Shown here piece after piece: positions 14,212-14,637 of a stretch of DNA of 14,637 nucleotides. Origin of the DNA: Nitrogeniibacter sp041600915 (GTDB lineage Bacteria > Pseudomonadota > Gammaproteobacteria > Burkholderiales > Rhodocyclaceae); assembly GCA_041600915.1 (NCBI GenBank), contig JBFIJC010000066.1, positions 1 through 14,637 on the forward strand, given 5' to 3'. The notes under the pieces were generated by a model. That model saw nothing but the letters and a program-made list of their open reading frames with translations, searched no databases and was not told the DNA's origin. The first letter of the stretch is position 1; each line of letters begins with the position of its first letter. The translations under genes were made by a program, and so were the position numbers.

Positions 14212-14637
14212 TTATGCGCGGGGCAGGGTGATCTCGAAGGCGGTCACCCCGTCGTGCGATTCGACGGCGATGCTGCCGCCGTGGGCGACGATGATCGAAC
14301 GCGTGATTGCCAGGCCCAGCCCGGCCCCCTCGCTGGTGTGGTGGCGCGAGGGGTCGGCGCGGTAGAAGCGTTCAAAAAAGCGCGGCAGTGTCTCGGCGGG
14401 CAGCGTCTCGCCGTGGTTTTCAACCCGAATGCGTGCACCGTCCGCCGTCTCGTTCAGGCGAACCCGGACAAGACTGTCGGCGCTGGCATGGCGCACCGCG
14501 TTGGACAGCAGATTGCTCAATGCCCGGCGCAGCATCAAGGGGTCGCCCGAGACACTGACCGATCCGTCTTGCGTGAGCGTGACGCCTTTGTCCTCGGCCA
14601 GTGCGTCGTAAAACTCGAACAGCGCGGCCACCTCCGC
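14212..14637 (-). CDS. Sensor histidine kinase, C-terminal ATPase part (heavy-metal sensor type; cut by window)
   Basis: The last 141 residues of a two-component sensor kinase; its N-terminal sensor, membrane and His-containing dimerisation parts lie beyond the right edge. The visible ATP-binding domain has an N-box (RRALSNLLSNAVRH), an F-box region (LPRFFERFYRADPSRHH) and a G2 box (GAGLGLAI), followed by VAHGGSIAVES, which closes the domain. The usual DxGxG of the G1 box is replaced by VENHGETLP, a form typical of CusS/CopS-like kinases. The leading LFEFYDALAEDKGV also resembles these copper or heavy-metal sensors. The metal cannot be inferred from this part. A partner response regulator gene would be expected further right. 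It converges on pepN. Confidence 0.9.
   Translation of the reverse strand, partial: AEVAALFEFYDALAEDKGVTLTQDGSVSVSGDPLMLRRALSNLLSNAVRHASADSLVRVRLNETADGARIRVENHGETLPAETLPRFFERFYRADPSRHHTSEGAGLGLAITRSIIVAHGGSIAVESHDGVTAFEITLPRA

Noticed and set aside
1..14637. CRISPR arrays, tRNA genes, insertion sequences, prophage or attachment sites
   Set aside because: Reading both strands showed no spaced direct repeats, cloverleaf, transposase motifs or target-site duplications.

Overview
The window reads as ordinary chromosome of a GC-rich betaproteobacterium, most like the Rhodocyclales (Thauera, Azoarcus and relatives). This is inferred from gene content and order (glyA-nrdR-ribD; rubrerythrin, GlpC/HdrD-like Fe-S protein and DUF3501 cluster; DctQM of the mannitol/chloroaromatic type; PepN; CusS-type kinase) and from the codon bias, not from a database search. 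I see no insertion sequence, CRISPR array, rRNA, tRNA or prophage. Coding density is high and no gene-free stretch exceeds about 215 bp.

Layout, left to right. 1-1148 (+): the 3' part of an unrecognised small protein with a His-rich tail, then a MoeB/ThiF-type E1-like adenylyltransferase. 1133-4738 (-): a run transcribed leftwards, starting with a histidine-phosphatase gene (4738), then glyA, nrdR and ribD; ribD runs 16 bp into the 3' end of the MoeB gene. This set covers one-carbon metabolism (GlyA), control of ribonucleotide reductase (NrdR) and riboflavin synthesis (RibD). 4883-7023 (+): a TRAP transporter dctQ-dctM pair, translationally coupled, with no DctP binding protein in view and a long hydrophilic tail on DctM. 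A perfect 36-bp palindrome (7044-7079) lies between dctM and the converging chemoreceptor gene and probably terminates transcription from both sides.

7096-8712 (-): a methyl-accepting chemotaxis protein preceded by a good match to a sigma-28 (FliA) promoter, which would place it in the flagellar regulon. 8873-11317 (-): a three-gene cluster of rubrerythrin (diiron domain only), a cytosolic protein with two [4Fe-4S] motifs and two CCG-type domains, and a DUF3501 protein. This is the least understood part of the window; a peroxide-reducing or other redox role is plausible but unproven. 11532-14198 (+): aminopeptidase N (PepN) with all catalytic residues. 14212-14637 (-): the C-terminal ATPase part of a sensor histidine kinase resembling heavy-metal sensors (CusS type), cut by the window edge.

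The best leads are the rubrerythrin/Fe-S/DUF3501 cluster, the sigma-28 promoter of the chemoreceptor, and the TRAP pair without its binding protein. Most of the rest is well-known housekeeping.
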